Shown here one piece after another: positions 23,852 to 32,675 of a stretch of 64,000 nt of DNA (positions within the stretch are counted from its first letter, which is position 1; every line of letters begins with the position of its first letter). The stretch comes from Pontibacter chinhatensis (GTDB taxonomy: Bacteria; Bacteroidota; Bacteroidia; Cytophagales; Hymenobacteraceae): assembly GCF_900113285.1 (NCBI RefSeq), contig NZ_FOOT01000001.1, forward strand, positions 496,001-560,000, given 5' to 3'. Both the position numbers and the translations under genes were made by a program. The notes beneath the pieces are model-generated. The model saw nothing but the letters and a program-made list of their open reading frames with translations, was not told the DNA's origin and searched no databases.

Positions 23852-24760
23852 CTATACTTTTACGCTATTTTTCCTTTTCTCAAGATTTACAGCAACGATA
23901 GTTCCAATTATAAAAGCAATACCTCCTCCAATCAAAAGGTATAACGACAATTTTGGCCCAGTTGGCTTTAAACGAGGTGCAAAGCCATTCACAATCTGGA
24001 TATTATCAAGCTGCTCTAAACTAGCCTCTAACTCTACCTGCTTCTGGTACATCGTTATACTTTCTTTGAACAAGTTCGCTGGGTCAAGGGGCTCGCCATA
24101 TACAAATCCGTTAACTGGTCCCCGAGGAGTAGCCGCTGAAGTTTTTACGCTATCAAGTGCAGCAATTTCACCTTTGAGCCTGTTAATCATACTCTCCACC
24201 TCGCGCTGCTTTATCGATTTCTGTTTAGAAAAATATCTGTTATTCTCCAGGTAGTTAGCAAGTGCCACCTCCATCGTCGGGAATAAGACATTATTGTATA
24301 AGGAGAGCTCAATCTCAAACGGAGAGCCGGTAAGTACACTATCCTCTGCTATTCTATTTTCATCTAGATTTGAGAAGCTCATCTCTTTTATTTGCCTGGC
24401 TGCATCAATATTGATATCTAGATCTTCTGCGACGGCTTCATAGTTGCCTTCCCCAACCATTACAGAAAGCCTTTGAAGCTGATTATCAACGAACTGGTTC
24501 CTTATTTCTGCAAGCACCAGTGTCATGGAGGATGTGTAGTATGGCTTAGCTAAGGAGAATAGTGCGAACGCTAACCCAAGGCCTATGGCTATCAGAGAAA
24601 AGATTAATAAAAATCGCTTGTAAATTATTCTGAAAACAGAGTTTACTCCACGTTGTACCTTTCCGATAAGTTCTCCCAGGTATCTAAAAACTACCATTAA
24701 ATCAATCTCATCAGGCGAGTTGCGCATTGGTTTGTTCTCTTGTTCACTAATATGTGGCAT
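23852..24760 (-). CDS. Wzz/chain-length determinant family protein
   Basis: 302 residues. Two membrane helices, near residues 50-72 (RFLLIFSLIAIGLGLAFALF) and 272-292 (LSLYLLIGGGIAFIIGTIVA), flank a large periplasmic part with helical, coiled-coil character (QKSIKQREVESMINRLKGEI). This is the layout of Wzz and related chain-length regulators of O-antigen or exopolysaccharide. A proline-rich segment before the second helix (NGFAPRLKPTGPKL) fits the family. No tyrosine kinase domain is attached. It is divergent from the flippase gene and opens the polysaccharide locus, so a chain-length role is likely. Confidence 0.75.
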   Translation of the reverse strand: MPHISEQENKPMRNSPDEIDLMVVFRYLGELIGKVQRGVNSVFRIIYKRFLLIFSLIAIGLGLAFALFSLAKPYYTSSMTLVLAEIRNQFVDNQLQRLSVMVGEGNYEAVAEDLDINIDAARQIKEMSFSNLDENRIAEDSVLTGSPFEIELSLYNNVLFPTMEVALANYLENNRYFSKQKSIKQREVESMINRLKGEIAALDSVKTSAATPRGPVNGFVYGEPLDPANLFKESITMYQKQVELEASLEQLDNIQIVNGFAPRLKPTGPKLSLYLLIGGGIAFIIGTIVAVNLEKRKNSVKV

Positions 24761-24775
24761 AATTTAAAATTTGGG

Positions 24776-24783
24776 CAAATATA
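24776..24783 (-). promoter_or_regulatory. Possible -7 box for the Wzz-like gene
   Basis: Minus strand TATATTTG matches TAnnTTTG and lies 15 bases before the ATG, giving a leader of only about ten bases. Confidence 0.45.
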
Positions 24784-25120
24784 CAAGGTAAGTTTAAATG
24801 GCACAGATGAAACAGAATTACTTTTATTAATTTAACTATATTTGCGCTCTAATATTGAACAGCCAACACCGACTCACAAACGTAAATAGAGTGATTCTTA
24901 CTACTCTACCTACTACTACATGAAGACAACAATTCCCCACAGCTCCCGAAAGGGTATGAGCAACAATCTGTTTTTATGAGACAGCACCACTACGAAACAG
25001 ATGCACTTCCTATAAACTCTACCAAATCGAAAGTTTGTTTAATTTAGTTTGTCCGACACCTTTTTACTTAATTGGTCGAATGGTGTCCATTATGCATTAA
25101 CTTAAGCACCATCCTTTAAA
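24784..25120 (+). other. Long leader before the flippase gene
   Basis: A TATATTTG box at 24837-24844 on the plus strand is a plausible promoter for the polysaccharide operon, leaving an untranslated leader of about 270 bases. Within it lie a 19-codon ATG frame (24920-24979), which I do not call a gene, and a hairpin with arms GACACC and GGTGTC (25050-25083) just before the start. Long leaders in Bacteroidota capsule loci can be antitermination sites, but no UpxY/NusG-like gene is present here. Confidence 0.4.
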
Positions 25121-26446
25121 TTGAAGCTAGTAGAACGAATCAAGAAGCCTCTGAGCAGCGCGGGTGTAAAAAAATATGCACATAATACGGGATGGCTTTT
25201 TGCTGAGCAAATGCTTCGGATGGCAGCTGGTTTTTTGGTGGGCCTTTGGGTGGCAAGGTACCTTGGTCCCGATCAGTTCGGTATCTATAATTACGTTATA
25301 GCTTTTACCTCCATTTTTGCAGGTCTGGCAAAACTAGGGATGGACGAGATTTTAGTTAGGGACCTAGTGAATGACCCGGAAAAGGAAGCTGTGTACCTGG
25401 GAACAGCATTTTGGCTCAAATTAGCCGGTGCTATCCTAACCATTGCATTAATTACTTTCATAAGCATTATTTCCTCTGATGATTACCTCACTGTCTTCTA
25501 TATACTGATCATATCTGCCGGTATTATATTTCAGAGCTTTGAGGTGCTGGACTTTTATTTCCGATCCAAGGTGCTTACGAAGTATGTTTCAATAAGCAAA
25601 CTTATTCAACTGCTGGTCTCCTCTCTTCTTAAAGTATATTTTGTCGTAACAGGCGCTGAGCTTTTTTGGTTTGTGCTCATTGCGTTGATAGATCAGATTT
25701 CGCTTGCTTTATCGTTATACCTCAATTTTTATAATAGAAAAATCAAGCTGGGCCTTAAGGACTATAACTTTTTCAAATACTTCGATAAGTCTGTCGCAAA
25801 TAGATTATTACATGATGGATGGCCTATGATTCTTAGTAGCCTTGCTGTGATGATTTATCTGAGGATTGACCAGGTGATGATCAAAAATATGGTAGGCGAA
25901 CATGTAGTAGGCATTTATGCGGCCGGTGTCCGAATAAGCGAATTATTCTTTTTCATACCTGTCATTATATGCTCTTCTCTGTTTCCTGCAATCCTCAACG
26001 CAAAAAGAACAGAGCAACAATTATTTAACAAGAGGTTGCAGCAGCTCTATACATTTCTGACTTGGATAGCAATTCTCATTACGATTCCTGTTGCTTTTTT
26101 AAGTGACTGGATAGTATATGTATTATATGGGGAGCAGTTTGCTGAGGCTGGAAATATTCTAATGATTTCAATCTGGGCGAGTATTTTTGTTTTCCAGGGT
26201 ACAGCAAGAGGATATTGGTTGGTTGCCGAAAATCTGCAGAAGTATAGTTTGATCTTCACATCTCTGGCTACGTTAGTGAACGTGTTGCTTAATATAATCC
26301 TCATACCCCAGTATGGAGGTATAGGGGCTGCATGGGCAACCCTAATATCATACAGTAGCTCTGCTATTCTATTTCCCATCCTGTTCAAAAGGACAAGAAA
26401 TAGTACCATACAGCTGTTGAAATCATTTATATTAGCAAGAGCTTAA
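25121..26446 (+). CDS. Wzx-type oligosaccharide flippase
   Basis: 441 residues with about 12-14 membrane helices. MATE-fold polysaccharide exporters flip undecaprenyl-linked repeat units across the inner membrane. Typical features are NTGWLFAEQMLRMAAGFLVG near residue 22, RYLGPDQFGIYNYVIAFTS, the central RIDQVMIKNMVGEHVVGIYA and a C-terminal GGIGAAWATLISY. Start is TTG at 25121: the frame has a stop at 25103 and no ATG before the first helix. An ATG at codon 31 would cut the first helix. It leads the plus-strand polysaccharide genes. Confidence 0.88.
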   Translation: MKLVERIKKPLSSAGVKKYAHNTGWLFAEQMLRMAAGFLVGLWVARYLGPDQFGIYNYVIAFTSIFAGLAKLGMDEILVRDLVNDPEKEAVYLGTAFWLKLAGAILTIALITFISIISSDDYLTVFYILIISAGIIFQSFEVLDFYFRSKVLTKYVSISKLIQLLVSSLLKVYFVVTGAELFWFVLIALIDQISLALSLYLNFYNRKIKLGLKDYNFFKYFDKSVANRLLHDGWPMILSSLAVMIYLRIDQVMIKNMVGEHVVGIYAAGVRISELFFFIPVIICSSLFPAILNAKRTEQQLFNKRLQQLYTFLTWIAILITIPVAFLSDWIVYVLYGEQFAEAGNILMISIWASIFVFQGTARGYWLVAENLQKYSLIFTSLATLVNVLLNIILIPQYGGIGAAWATLISYSSSAILFPILFKRTRNSTIQLLKSFILARA

Positions 26447-26556
26447 TTTATTAAGTTATATACTTCTGTTAACCAGCTAGGCCCTTAACATCATCGCTCA
26501 ACATAACAACTAATCTTACTCCTTATATTGCTCATGCTTACTTAACCTCGGTATAA

Positions 26557-27207
26557 ATGGCTAAAACAATTTTAAAGGCTTTCAATACACTAACAGATTA
26601 TAAGGTTTCTAAAGCCTTGTTGTCTTTAAAATTTGAGGGTTACCTTCTCGACACAGGCTGGCTTAATTCATATAGGTCTCAAATGCCGGTTGATCTGGAG
26701 CAAAAGCCTTTGCCCTGGGTAACATATCCATTTATTGATTTCATAATTGGAAGATTACACAAGGACATGAGAATATTTGAGTATGGCTCTGGAAATTCGA
26801 CCCTATTCTATGCAGAGCGTGTGCATGAAGTGCATGCTGTAGAACACAACATGGACTGGTACAGCAAAATCAGTATACGCCTCCCTGCTAATGCAAAGCT
26901 CTACTACAAAGAACTAATCCGGGATGGTGAATACGCCAGATTTGCGACTAGTTTAAATACTCAATTCGATGTTATAGTAGTTGATGGTAGAGATCGGGTA
27001 AATTGTTGCTTTCAATCATTGAAGGCATTACGTGATGGCGGCGTCATAGTGTTAGATGATTCCGAGAGAGAAGAGTATAAGCCAGGAATAGACTTTCTGA
27101 AAGACAAGGGGTTCAGGGAAATCCCATTCTGGGGTATGGCTCCGGGCCTGAACTTGCGTAAATGCACCACCATATTTTATAAAAACGATAACTGTTTAGG
27201 GATATAG
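26557..27207 (+). CDS. SAM-dependent methyltransferase
   Basis: 216 residues, class I methyltransferase fold. Motif I is IFEYGSGNSTLFYAERV (about 71-87), then VHAVEHNMDWYSKI with the acidic residue binding SAM, FDVIVVDGRDRVN and GGVIVLDDSEREEYKPG. It resembles FkbM-like or sugar methyltransferases often found in surface polysaccharide loci, where O-methylation caps or decorates chains. Substrate unknown. It lies 110 bases after the flippase in a shared direction. Confidence 0.75.
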   Translation: MAKTILKAFNTLTDYKVSKALLSLKFEGYLLDTGWLNSYRSQMPVDLEQKPLPWVTYPFIDFIIGRLHKDMRIFEYGSGNSTLFYAERVHEVHAVEHNMDWYSKISIRLPANAKLYYKELIRDGEYARFATSLNTQFDVIVVDGRDRVNCCFQSLKALRDGGVIVLDDSEREEYKPGIDFLKDKGFREIPFWGMAPGLNLRKCTTIFYKNDNCLGI

Positions 27208-27221
27208 AACCCTGCTTGTAT

Positions 27222-28118
27222 ATGAGTTTGGCTCCTATAGTTTTATTTGTTTACAACCGTCCCATACATACCCAAAAGACGGTCGAGGCCTTGCTTCAGA
27301 ATGAACTCAGCGCCGACAGCGATCTATACATATACGCCGATGGGGCTAAAAATAGTGCTGCCATAAATGGTGTGCAGCAAGTCAGGAAGTTTATCCGAAG
27401 CATCAGGGGCTTTAAATCAATACATATCATTGAAAGTGATAAGAATCTTGGTCTTGCCGAATCTGTGATCAGGGGAGTGACGGAGGTTGTGCATAAATAT
27501 GGAAAAGTCATAGTAATGGAAGATGACTTAGTGACCTCTCCCTATTTTCTCACTTACATGAACAAGTGCCTGAGTGTCTATGAGGAAGATGAGCAGGTAA
27601 TCTCTATTCACGCCTATACTTATCCGATTGAACTAAGTGGTATGAAGACCTTTTTTCTGAAAGGGGCAGACTGCTGGGGCTGGGCGACGTGGAAAAGAGG
27701 ATGGGAACAGTTTGAAAGAGACGGGCAAAAACTTCTTGATCAGATAAAAGATCAGAACCTTAGTAGGGAGTTTAACTTCAACAACTCCTACCCCTATACT
27801 CAAATGTTGCAGAAACAGATAAATGGGGAGAACGATTCCTGGGCAATACGGTGGTATGCTTCTGCATTCTTAAAAAATAGATATACCTTGTACCCTTCGA
27901 AGTCTCTGGTCATGAATATTGGTCTGGACTCAAGTGGCACACACTCTGACAGCACGGGTAATTATAACGATGAAGAACTGTCAGAAGAAACCTTTGCCCA
28001 TATTGAAAAAATAGAGGTTGAAGAAAATACCGAAGCCAGAAAGTCTTTTGAAGCTTTTTTCAGAAAAAACGCAAAAGTAGGGTTGAAACAAAGACTCATT
28101 AATTTCCTAACACGATGA
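27222..28118 (+). CDS. Glycosyltransferase, GT-A fold
   Basis: 298 residues from ATG at 27222; a TTG two codons upstream is less likely. The N-terminus PIVLFVYNRPIHTQKTVEAL and the acidic motif VIVMEDDLVTSPYFLTYMN (metal-binding EDD) are typical of the GT2/GT13-like group of polysaccharide glycosyltransferases. CWGWATWKRGWEQFE is a strongly conserved stretch in that group, probably near the acceptor site. No membrane helix. The last four bases overlap the next gene (ATGA). Confidence 0.8.
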   Translation: MSLAPIVLFVYNRPIHTQKTVEALLQNELSADSDLYIYADGAKNSAAINGVQQVRKFIRSIRGFKSIHIIESDKNLGLAESVIRGVTEVVHKYGKVIVMEDDLVTSPYFLTYMNKCLSVYEEDEQVISIHAYTYPIELSGMKTFFLKGADCWGWATWKRGWEQFERDGQKLLDQIKDQNLSREFNFNNSYPYTQMLQKQINGENDSWAIRWYASAFLKNRYTLYPSKSLVMNIGLDSSGTHSDSTGNYNDEELSEETFAHIEKIEVEENTEARKSFEAFFRKNAKVGLKQRLINFLTR

Positions 28119-28933
28119 ACAAACTTAAAAAATTTGTTCCCCCTATCTTATTAGATTTTAAGAACAAGCTGTTTCCATCAAAGTATGGTTGGTTTGGTGA
28201 TTATAGCAGTTGGCAGGAAGCACAGAAGGACTGTGTCGGTTATCATGATGAAGAGATTATACTAAAGGTAAAGGACGCTGTTCTGAAAGTAAAGAATGGC
28301 GAAGCTGTTTTCGAAAGAGACTCTGTAATCTTCGATACCGTTGAGTACTCCTGGCCGACTTTAGCAGCACTGAACTGGATTGCAGCCCAAAATTCAGGCA
28401 TACTCAAAATCATAGATTTCGGCGGCTCGCTAGGTAGCTCCTATTATCAAAACCGAAAATTTCTGCGTCAGTTGAGCAGTGTTGAGTGGAATATCATAGA
28501 ACAAAAGCAGTTTGTGGAGGTAGGTCAGCAACTATTTCAGGATAATGAGCTCAGGTTTTACGAAGATATTGCAGCCTGTTATACAAACACCCTTCCACAG
28601 GCTGTTTTATTTTCATCTGTGCTGCAGTATCTGGAGGAGCCCTACAAGCTGTTGGCCCAATTCTTCGAGAGAAATATAGAATACATTGTTGTGGACCTGA
28701 CTGGGTTTACCCCCAACAATGAAGCCAGCAAAATTACAGTTCAACGTGTAAACCCTGCGATCTACAAGGCAAGCTACCCCTCCTGGATTTTTAATAAAAA
28801 AGAGTTTTTAGCTGTATTTGCGGCTAACTCCTATGAGTTAATAGAAAACTTTAAATCTGATATTACCTTATCCTACCAAGGGAAGATAATCAATTACCAA
28901 GGCTTTATTTTCAGGAGAAAACCTGTCTTATAA
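28115..28933 (+). CDS. TIGR04325 family methyltransferase
   Basis: 272 residues. KYGWFGDYSSWQEAQKDCVGY near residue 24 and IIDFGGSLGSSYYQNRKFL (SAM-binding, about 108-126) identify the TIGR04325 putative methyltransferase family, which occurs in lipopolysaccharide and capsule loci of Leptospira, Bacteroidota and others. Later stretches are LFSSVLQYLEEPYKLL and YIVVDLTGF. Substrate is unknown but very likely a sugar of the repeat unit. It overlaps the upstream glycosyltransferase by four bases. Confidence 0.78.
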   Translation: MNKLKKFVPPILLDFKNKLFPSKYGWFGDYSSWQEAQKDCVGYHDEEIILKVKDAVLKVKNGEAVFERDSVIFDTVEYSWPTLAALNWIAAQNSGILKIIDFGGSLGSSYYQNRKFLRQLSSVEWNIIEQKQFVEVGQQLFQDNELRFYEDIAACYTNTLPQAVLFSSVLQYLEEPYKLLAQFFERNIEYIVVDLTGFTPNNEASKITVQRVNPAIYKASYPSWIFNKKEFLAVFAANSYELIENFKSDITLSYQGKIINYQGFIFRRKPVL

Positions 28934-28942
28934 ACTGTATCC

Positions 28943-29926
28943 ATGTTAAATTTCTGTACCCTATTTGATTCGAAGTTCCTTCCTTACGGGCTTAATTTGC
29001 ACAGCTCGCTCATGCAGCATGCCAAGAGCTTCCACCTGTATGTTTTTGCTTTCGACGCTAAATGCTATGAGATACTGACACAACTGAACCTAGCACATAC
29101 CACAGTTATTTCACTGTCAGATTTTGAAGACGAAGAGCTTTTGGCGGTAAAGCCTACCAGAACACGAGGTGAATACTGCTGGACATGCACCCCATCTACT
29201 ATACTATACTGCATCAAGACCTTCGGTCTTGAAAACTGCACCTACATTGACTCGGACATTTACTTTTATGATGACCCAGCCCATTTGCTGGGTGAGATGG
29301 GCGAAAATGAAATACTCCTGACCCTACACAGGTATACTCCAAAGTATGACGAGACTCACCTGAGCGGAAAGTTCTGTGTTCAGTTCATGACATTTAAAAA
29401 TAAGCCGGAAAGCATGGCTGCTCTGCACTGGTGGCGGGGTGCCTGCCTGGACTGGTGCTACAATCGAGTAGAAGACGGTAAGTTCGGGGACCAGAAGTAT
29501 TTGGATGACTGGGAAACCAGGTTTGAAAAAGTGCATGTACTGCAAAATCCAGCCGGTGGAGTTGCTCCTTGGAACGTGCAACAGTACAGGATTGAAAATA
29601 AAGGCTCAGAGAAATACGCAACTTTTGAGGGGCAGGAGTACAGACTGAACTTTTACCACTTCCATGGGCTTAGGTTTCTGTCTGACAGCAAGTTGAACCT
29701 ATGCGAATACAACCTCCCCAAAAAAATTGTAGACCTTTTATACGGCCCTTACATAGCACTTTACCTGCAGCACTATAAAATGTTAAAGAAACTTGATAGC
29801 CGTTTAGATTTGTGGTTACCGGCAAGCAAAGGATTGTCCACCTTCAAAAAGAATACCTTGAACTTCCTAAAAGGAAAGTATAACATTCACCCCATTAATA
29901 AATTCATCAAAGCATGGCCAAACTAA
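28943..29926 (+). CDS. Glycosyltransferase (GT-A, DxD)
   Basis: 327 residues, soluble. The N-terminus NFCTLFDSKFLPYGLNLHSS and the motif CTYIDSDIYFYDDP (DSD, about residue 98) are those of GT8-like nucleotide-sugar transferases that use a metal bound to DxD. GDQKYLDDWETRFEKVHVLQ and FYHFHGLRFLSDSKLNL follow, the latter a typical C-terminal motif of this subgroup. Its last 13 bases overlap fdtA in another frame. The donor sugar cannot be read, though a Fuc3N-type sugar is plausible given the fdtA and fdtB neighbours. Confidence 0.75.
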   Translation: MLNFCTLFDSKFLPYGLNLHSSLMQHAKSFHLYVFAFDAKCYEILTQLNLAHTTVISLSDFEDEELLAVKPTRTRGEYCWTCTPSTILYCIKTFGLENCTYIDSDIYFYDDPAHLLGEMGENEILLTLHRYTPKYDETHLSGKFCVQFMTFKNKPESMAALHWWRGACLDWCYNRVEDGKFGDQKYLDDWETRFEKVHVLQNPAGGVAPWNVQQYRIENKGSEKYATFEGQEYRLNFYHFHGLRFLSDSKLNLCEYNLPKKIVDLLYGPYIALYLQHYKMLKKLDSRLDLWLPASKGLSTFKKNTLNFLKGKYNIHPINKFIKAWPN

Positions 29927-30276
29927 TTGATTTAAAAACCTTTACTGATAAAAGAGGAAATCTTACTGTTATTGAAAAATCTATCCCATTCGACATTAAG
30001 CGGATATTTTACATTTACGGTGTGGATGAGTCAAGAAGAGGGGGCCACAGACATCACAAGACCATACAAGCTGCTATTTGTATCCAGGGCTCCTGCCACA
30101 TTTACAACGACAATGGCTCAGAGCAACAGGAATTTGTCCTTGATAAGCCAGAAAAGTGCCTTATTTTGGAGCCGGAAGACTGGCATGAAATGTTCAATTT
30201 CACGGATGACGCAATCCTAATGGTATTGGCATCAGAGTATTATGACCATAAGGACTATATATTCGACAGGTACTAA
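29914..30276 (+). CDS. fdtA: dTDP-sugar 3,4-ketoisomerase, FdtA/QdtA family
   Basis: 120 residues, one cupin barrel. Moves the 4-keto group of dTDP-4-keto-6-deoxyglucose to C3, preparing it for amination. The active-site histidines lie in [10 protein letters not shown] (His45, His47, His48), and SCHIYNDNG and EPEDWHEM are conserved cupin stretches. FdtA (fucose-type) and QdtA (quinovose-type) cannot be told apart with confidence. It overlaps fdtB by one base (TAATG). Pairing with an aminotransferase supports the pathway to Fuc3N or Qui3N. The rmlA/rmlB genes and an N-acetyltransferase are not in the window. Confidence 0.85.
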   Translation: MAKLIDLKTFTDKRGNLTVIEKSIPFDIKRIFYIYGVDESRRGGHRHHKTIQAAICIQGSCHIYNDNGSEQQEFVLDKPEKCLILEPEDWHEMFNFTDDAILMVLASEYYDHKDYIFDRY

Positions 30277-31373
30277 TGATTGATTACGAAAACCTATATT
30301 GGCTGAACAAGCCTTTTTTCGAAGATTACAAACAGGGTTTTGAAGAAACCCTGAACAGTGGCTGGTATGTACTGGGTAAAAACGTAAGCGACTTCGAAAA
30401 GGAGTTTGCCAACTATTGTAGCGTTAAGCACTGCCTGGGCGTTGCCAATGGCTTGGATGCACTTATTCTTTCCCTCAAGGCTTTCGACTTTCCAAAAAAC
30501 AAGGAGGTGTTAGTTCCCTCTAACACTTACATCGCTACTATACTTGCCATCCTGCATGCTGGCCTTAAGCCTGTGTTGGTGGAGCCTGACATCAGGACCT
30601 ATAATATTGACCCTGAGAAGATAGAAGAAAAAATCACAAAAGATACGGTAGCTATCATGGTGGTGCATTTGTATGGCAAGTGCTGCCGGATGGACCAGAT
30701 CATGGAGTTAGCTATAGCTCATAACTTGAAAGTAGTAGAAGATTGCGCCCAGGCGCATGGAGCTACTCAGCATGGGAAAATGGCAGGCAGTTTCGGGGAC
30801 TTTGGGGCGTTCAGCTTTTATCCTACTAAAAATTTAGGTGCGCTCGGGGATGCTGGTGCTGTTACTACAGCTTCCGAAGAACTGGCAGAAGAAGTCCGTG
30901 CGCTCAGAAATTACGGTTCCCGTGTTAAGTATGTAAATGACTACATAGGCTATAACTCCAGATTGGATGAAGTGCAGGCGGGATTTCTGAGCAAGAAACT
31001 TAAGCGCCTGGATGAAATCAATGCGCATAAAAGACGACTGGCCAACGTGTATCTCGGTCAACTGAACGATAAGGTGATTAAACCTGTTGTAGAAACCGGC
31101 TACTTTGACGTGTACCATATTTTCAATATCAGAACACCTAAAAGAGACCTGCTTAAAGAATACCTGCTGGAGCGAGGTATAAAAACTGAAATCCACTACC
31201 CTATCCCTCCGCATCAACAGAAAGGTCTGGCAGGTGTGTTTGACGGAAACTACCCAATTTCGGAGGAAATCCACGCCACCACATTAAGTCTTCCGATTTC
31301 TTTCTTTCATACCGAAGAAGATGTTGCGCATGTATCAGAAGCAATCAATTCTTTTGTTAGCAAACATCTTTAG
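30276..31373 (+). CDS. fdtB: DegT/DnrJ/EryC1 aminotransferase, FdtB/QdtB-like
   Basis: 365 residues. PLP-dependent transaminase that aminates the 3-keto sugar made by FdtA. Typical motifs are [49 protein letters not shown] (aspartate contacting PLP) and [14 protein letters not shown], in which Lys185 would bind PLP, then [17 protein letters not shown] near the C-terminal half. It is full length. It starts within the fdtA stop codon, so the two are coupled. A 28-bp hairpin follows at 31384. Confidence 0.88.
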   Translation: MIDYENLYWLNKPFFEDYKQGFEETLNSGWYVLGKNVSDFEKEFANYCSVKHCLGVANGLDALILSLKAFDFPKNKEVLVPSNTYIATILAILHAGLKPVLVEPDIRTYNIDPEKIEEKITKDTVAIMVVHLYGKCCRMDQIMELAIAHNLKVVEDCAQAHGATQHGKMAGSFGDFGAFSFYPTKNLGALGDAGAVTTASEELAEEVRALRNYGSRVKYVNDYIGYNSRLDEVQAGFLSKKLKRLDEINAHKRRLANVYLGQLNDKVIKPVVETGYFDVYHIFNIRTPKRDLLKEYLLERGIKTEIHYPIPPHQQKGLAGVFDGNYPISEEIHATTLSLPISFFHTEEDVAHVSEAINSFVSKHL

Positions 31374-31383
31374 CTACTGAGTA

Positions 31384-31449
31384 TACTTTAAAGCCATTTA
31401 CCTCTGGTATACATCGTAATATATACCAGAGGTAAATGGCTTTAAAGTA
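31384..31449. repeat. 28-bp perfect inverted repeat
   Basis: Arms 31384-31411 and 31422-31449 are perfect complements around a ten-base loop. Each arm starts or ends in TACTTTAAAG and CTGGTATA. There is no T-run after it, so it is not a standard terminator. It lies between fdtB and the next glycosyltransferase, whose own -7 box follows. Confidence 0.85.
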
Positions 31450-31489
31450 GATAATATGCCGCCATTCCGTTTTCGTTGATGGAATGTCA

Positions 31490-31497
31490 TAAATTTG
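31490..31497 (+). promoter_or_regulatory. Possible -7 box for the GT4 gene
   Basis: TAAATTTG matches TAnnTTTG, 34 bases before the ATG at 31532. No TTTG at the right distance upstream. Confidence 0.4.
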
Positions 31498-31531
31498 TAC
31501 CTCGAAATCCAGAATTATTATTTCGTTTTAG

Positions 31532-32647
31532 ATGAAAGTTGTCCATGTAGTTGAGTGTTTTGCGGCTGGCACAGCACATTTCATTAATTTGCTGACACAG
31601 TATACTTCCTGCGAGCATGTTGTCATTCATGGAGAAAGGGCAGATGAAACCAGTGCCGAAACAGTAAAAGCTAAGTTCCCGCAAGGAGTTAAGTTCATTC
31701 ACTGGCACCATGCACAAAGGGAGATTAAACCCGGACAGGACGTAAAAGCTCTGACAGAACTCATCAGAATTTTAAAGGAAATACCTAGGATTGATGTGGT
31801 ACACCTGCACTCTTCCAAGGCAGGTTTTCTGGGCAGGGCAGCTTGTTTCCTTTTAGGTATAAAGCAGGTTATCTATACACCCAATGGAGCCCCTTTTGCC
31901 CGGGCCGATGTTTCTCCAAAAAAGAAATCGCTCTATATTCTGCTGGAGAAGCTGGCCAATAAGCTATCTGGACAAGTAGTTTGCTGCTCTCCCTCCGAAG
32001 CACTCAGCTACGAATCGATAGGCATCAGGACTTCGTTTATTAACAATGGCACCGTGCTCCCTGCCATACCGGCACCAAAGACTCTAGTTGAGCCCGGAGA
32101 ACCATTTACGATTGTTACCTGTGGACGGATTACGGAACAGAAGAACCCTACCCTTTTCAACCAGATAGCTAGTTCGTTCATCCATCAACAAGAAGTGAAG
32201 TTTGTCTGGATTGGTGAAGGAGAAAGGGAACAAAGGTCTGTTTTAAACGCAGCAAACATCAGCATCACGGGTTGGCTTCCTAAAGAGGAAGTGGAAAAGA
32301 CTGTCAGTGCTGCCGACCTTTACCTCTCTACCTCCTTGTGGGAAGGGCTGCCCTTCTCTGTTCTTGAAGCGCTTAGTTTAGGGAAGTGCCTGCTGCTGTC
32401 GGATTGCGTCGGGAACAAAGATTTGGTAAAAAACGACTACAACGGATTCAGCTTTATTAGCGCAGAAGAGGCTGTTAGCAAAATTAAGTGGCTGATGCAG
32501 AATAGAGAAACCCTACACCAAATGGAAAAAAATTCACGGGAGTGGAGTGAAAAGGTGTATGACATAAAGGTTGTATCCCGCCAGTACCAGCAGCTGTACG
32601 CCGAGATTGCTGGTAAAAGCATTGTTCAACACCTGCAAGCGCTCTAG
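31532..32647 (+). CDS. Glycosyltransferase family 4
   Basis: 371 residues, GT-B fold. The N-terminal domain has VVHVVECFAAGTAHFINL and VVHLHSSKAGFLGRAACFLL. The donor-binding C-terminal domain has FTIVTCGRITEQKNPTLFNQ, then VKFVWIGEGE and SLWEGLPFSVLEALSLGKC, which contains the E-x7-E motif of retaining GT4 enzymes. Full length. Acts at the inner membrane on the lipid-linked acceptor. The donor is not readable. It follows the 28-bp hairpin and probably has its own promoter, so the locus may have two transcripts. Confidence 0.85.
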   Translation: MKVVHVVECFAAGTAHFINLLTQYTSCEHVVIHGERADETSAETVKAKFPQGVKFIHWHHAQREIKPGQDVKALTELIRILKEIPRIDVVHLHSSKAGFLGRAACFLLGIKQVIYTPNGAPFARADVSPKKKSLYILLEKLANKLSGQVVCCSPSEALSYESIGIRTSFINNGTVLPAIPAPKTLVEPGEPFTIVTCGRITEQKNPTLFNQIASSFIHQQEVKFVWIGEGEREQRSVLNAANISITGWLPKEEVEKTVSAADLYLSTSLWEGLPFSVLEALSLGKCLLLSDCVGNKDLVKNDYNGFSFISAEEAVSKIKWLMQNRETLHQMEKNSREWSEKVYDIKVVSRQYQQLYAEIAGKSIVQHLQAL

Positions 32648-32675
32648 CATCTTAACAAACCATTCCTTAATTACC

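Noticed and set aside
24920..24979. A 19-codon frame as leader peptide
   Set aside because: No run of regulatory codons or paired terminator/antiterminator structure; too short to support.
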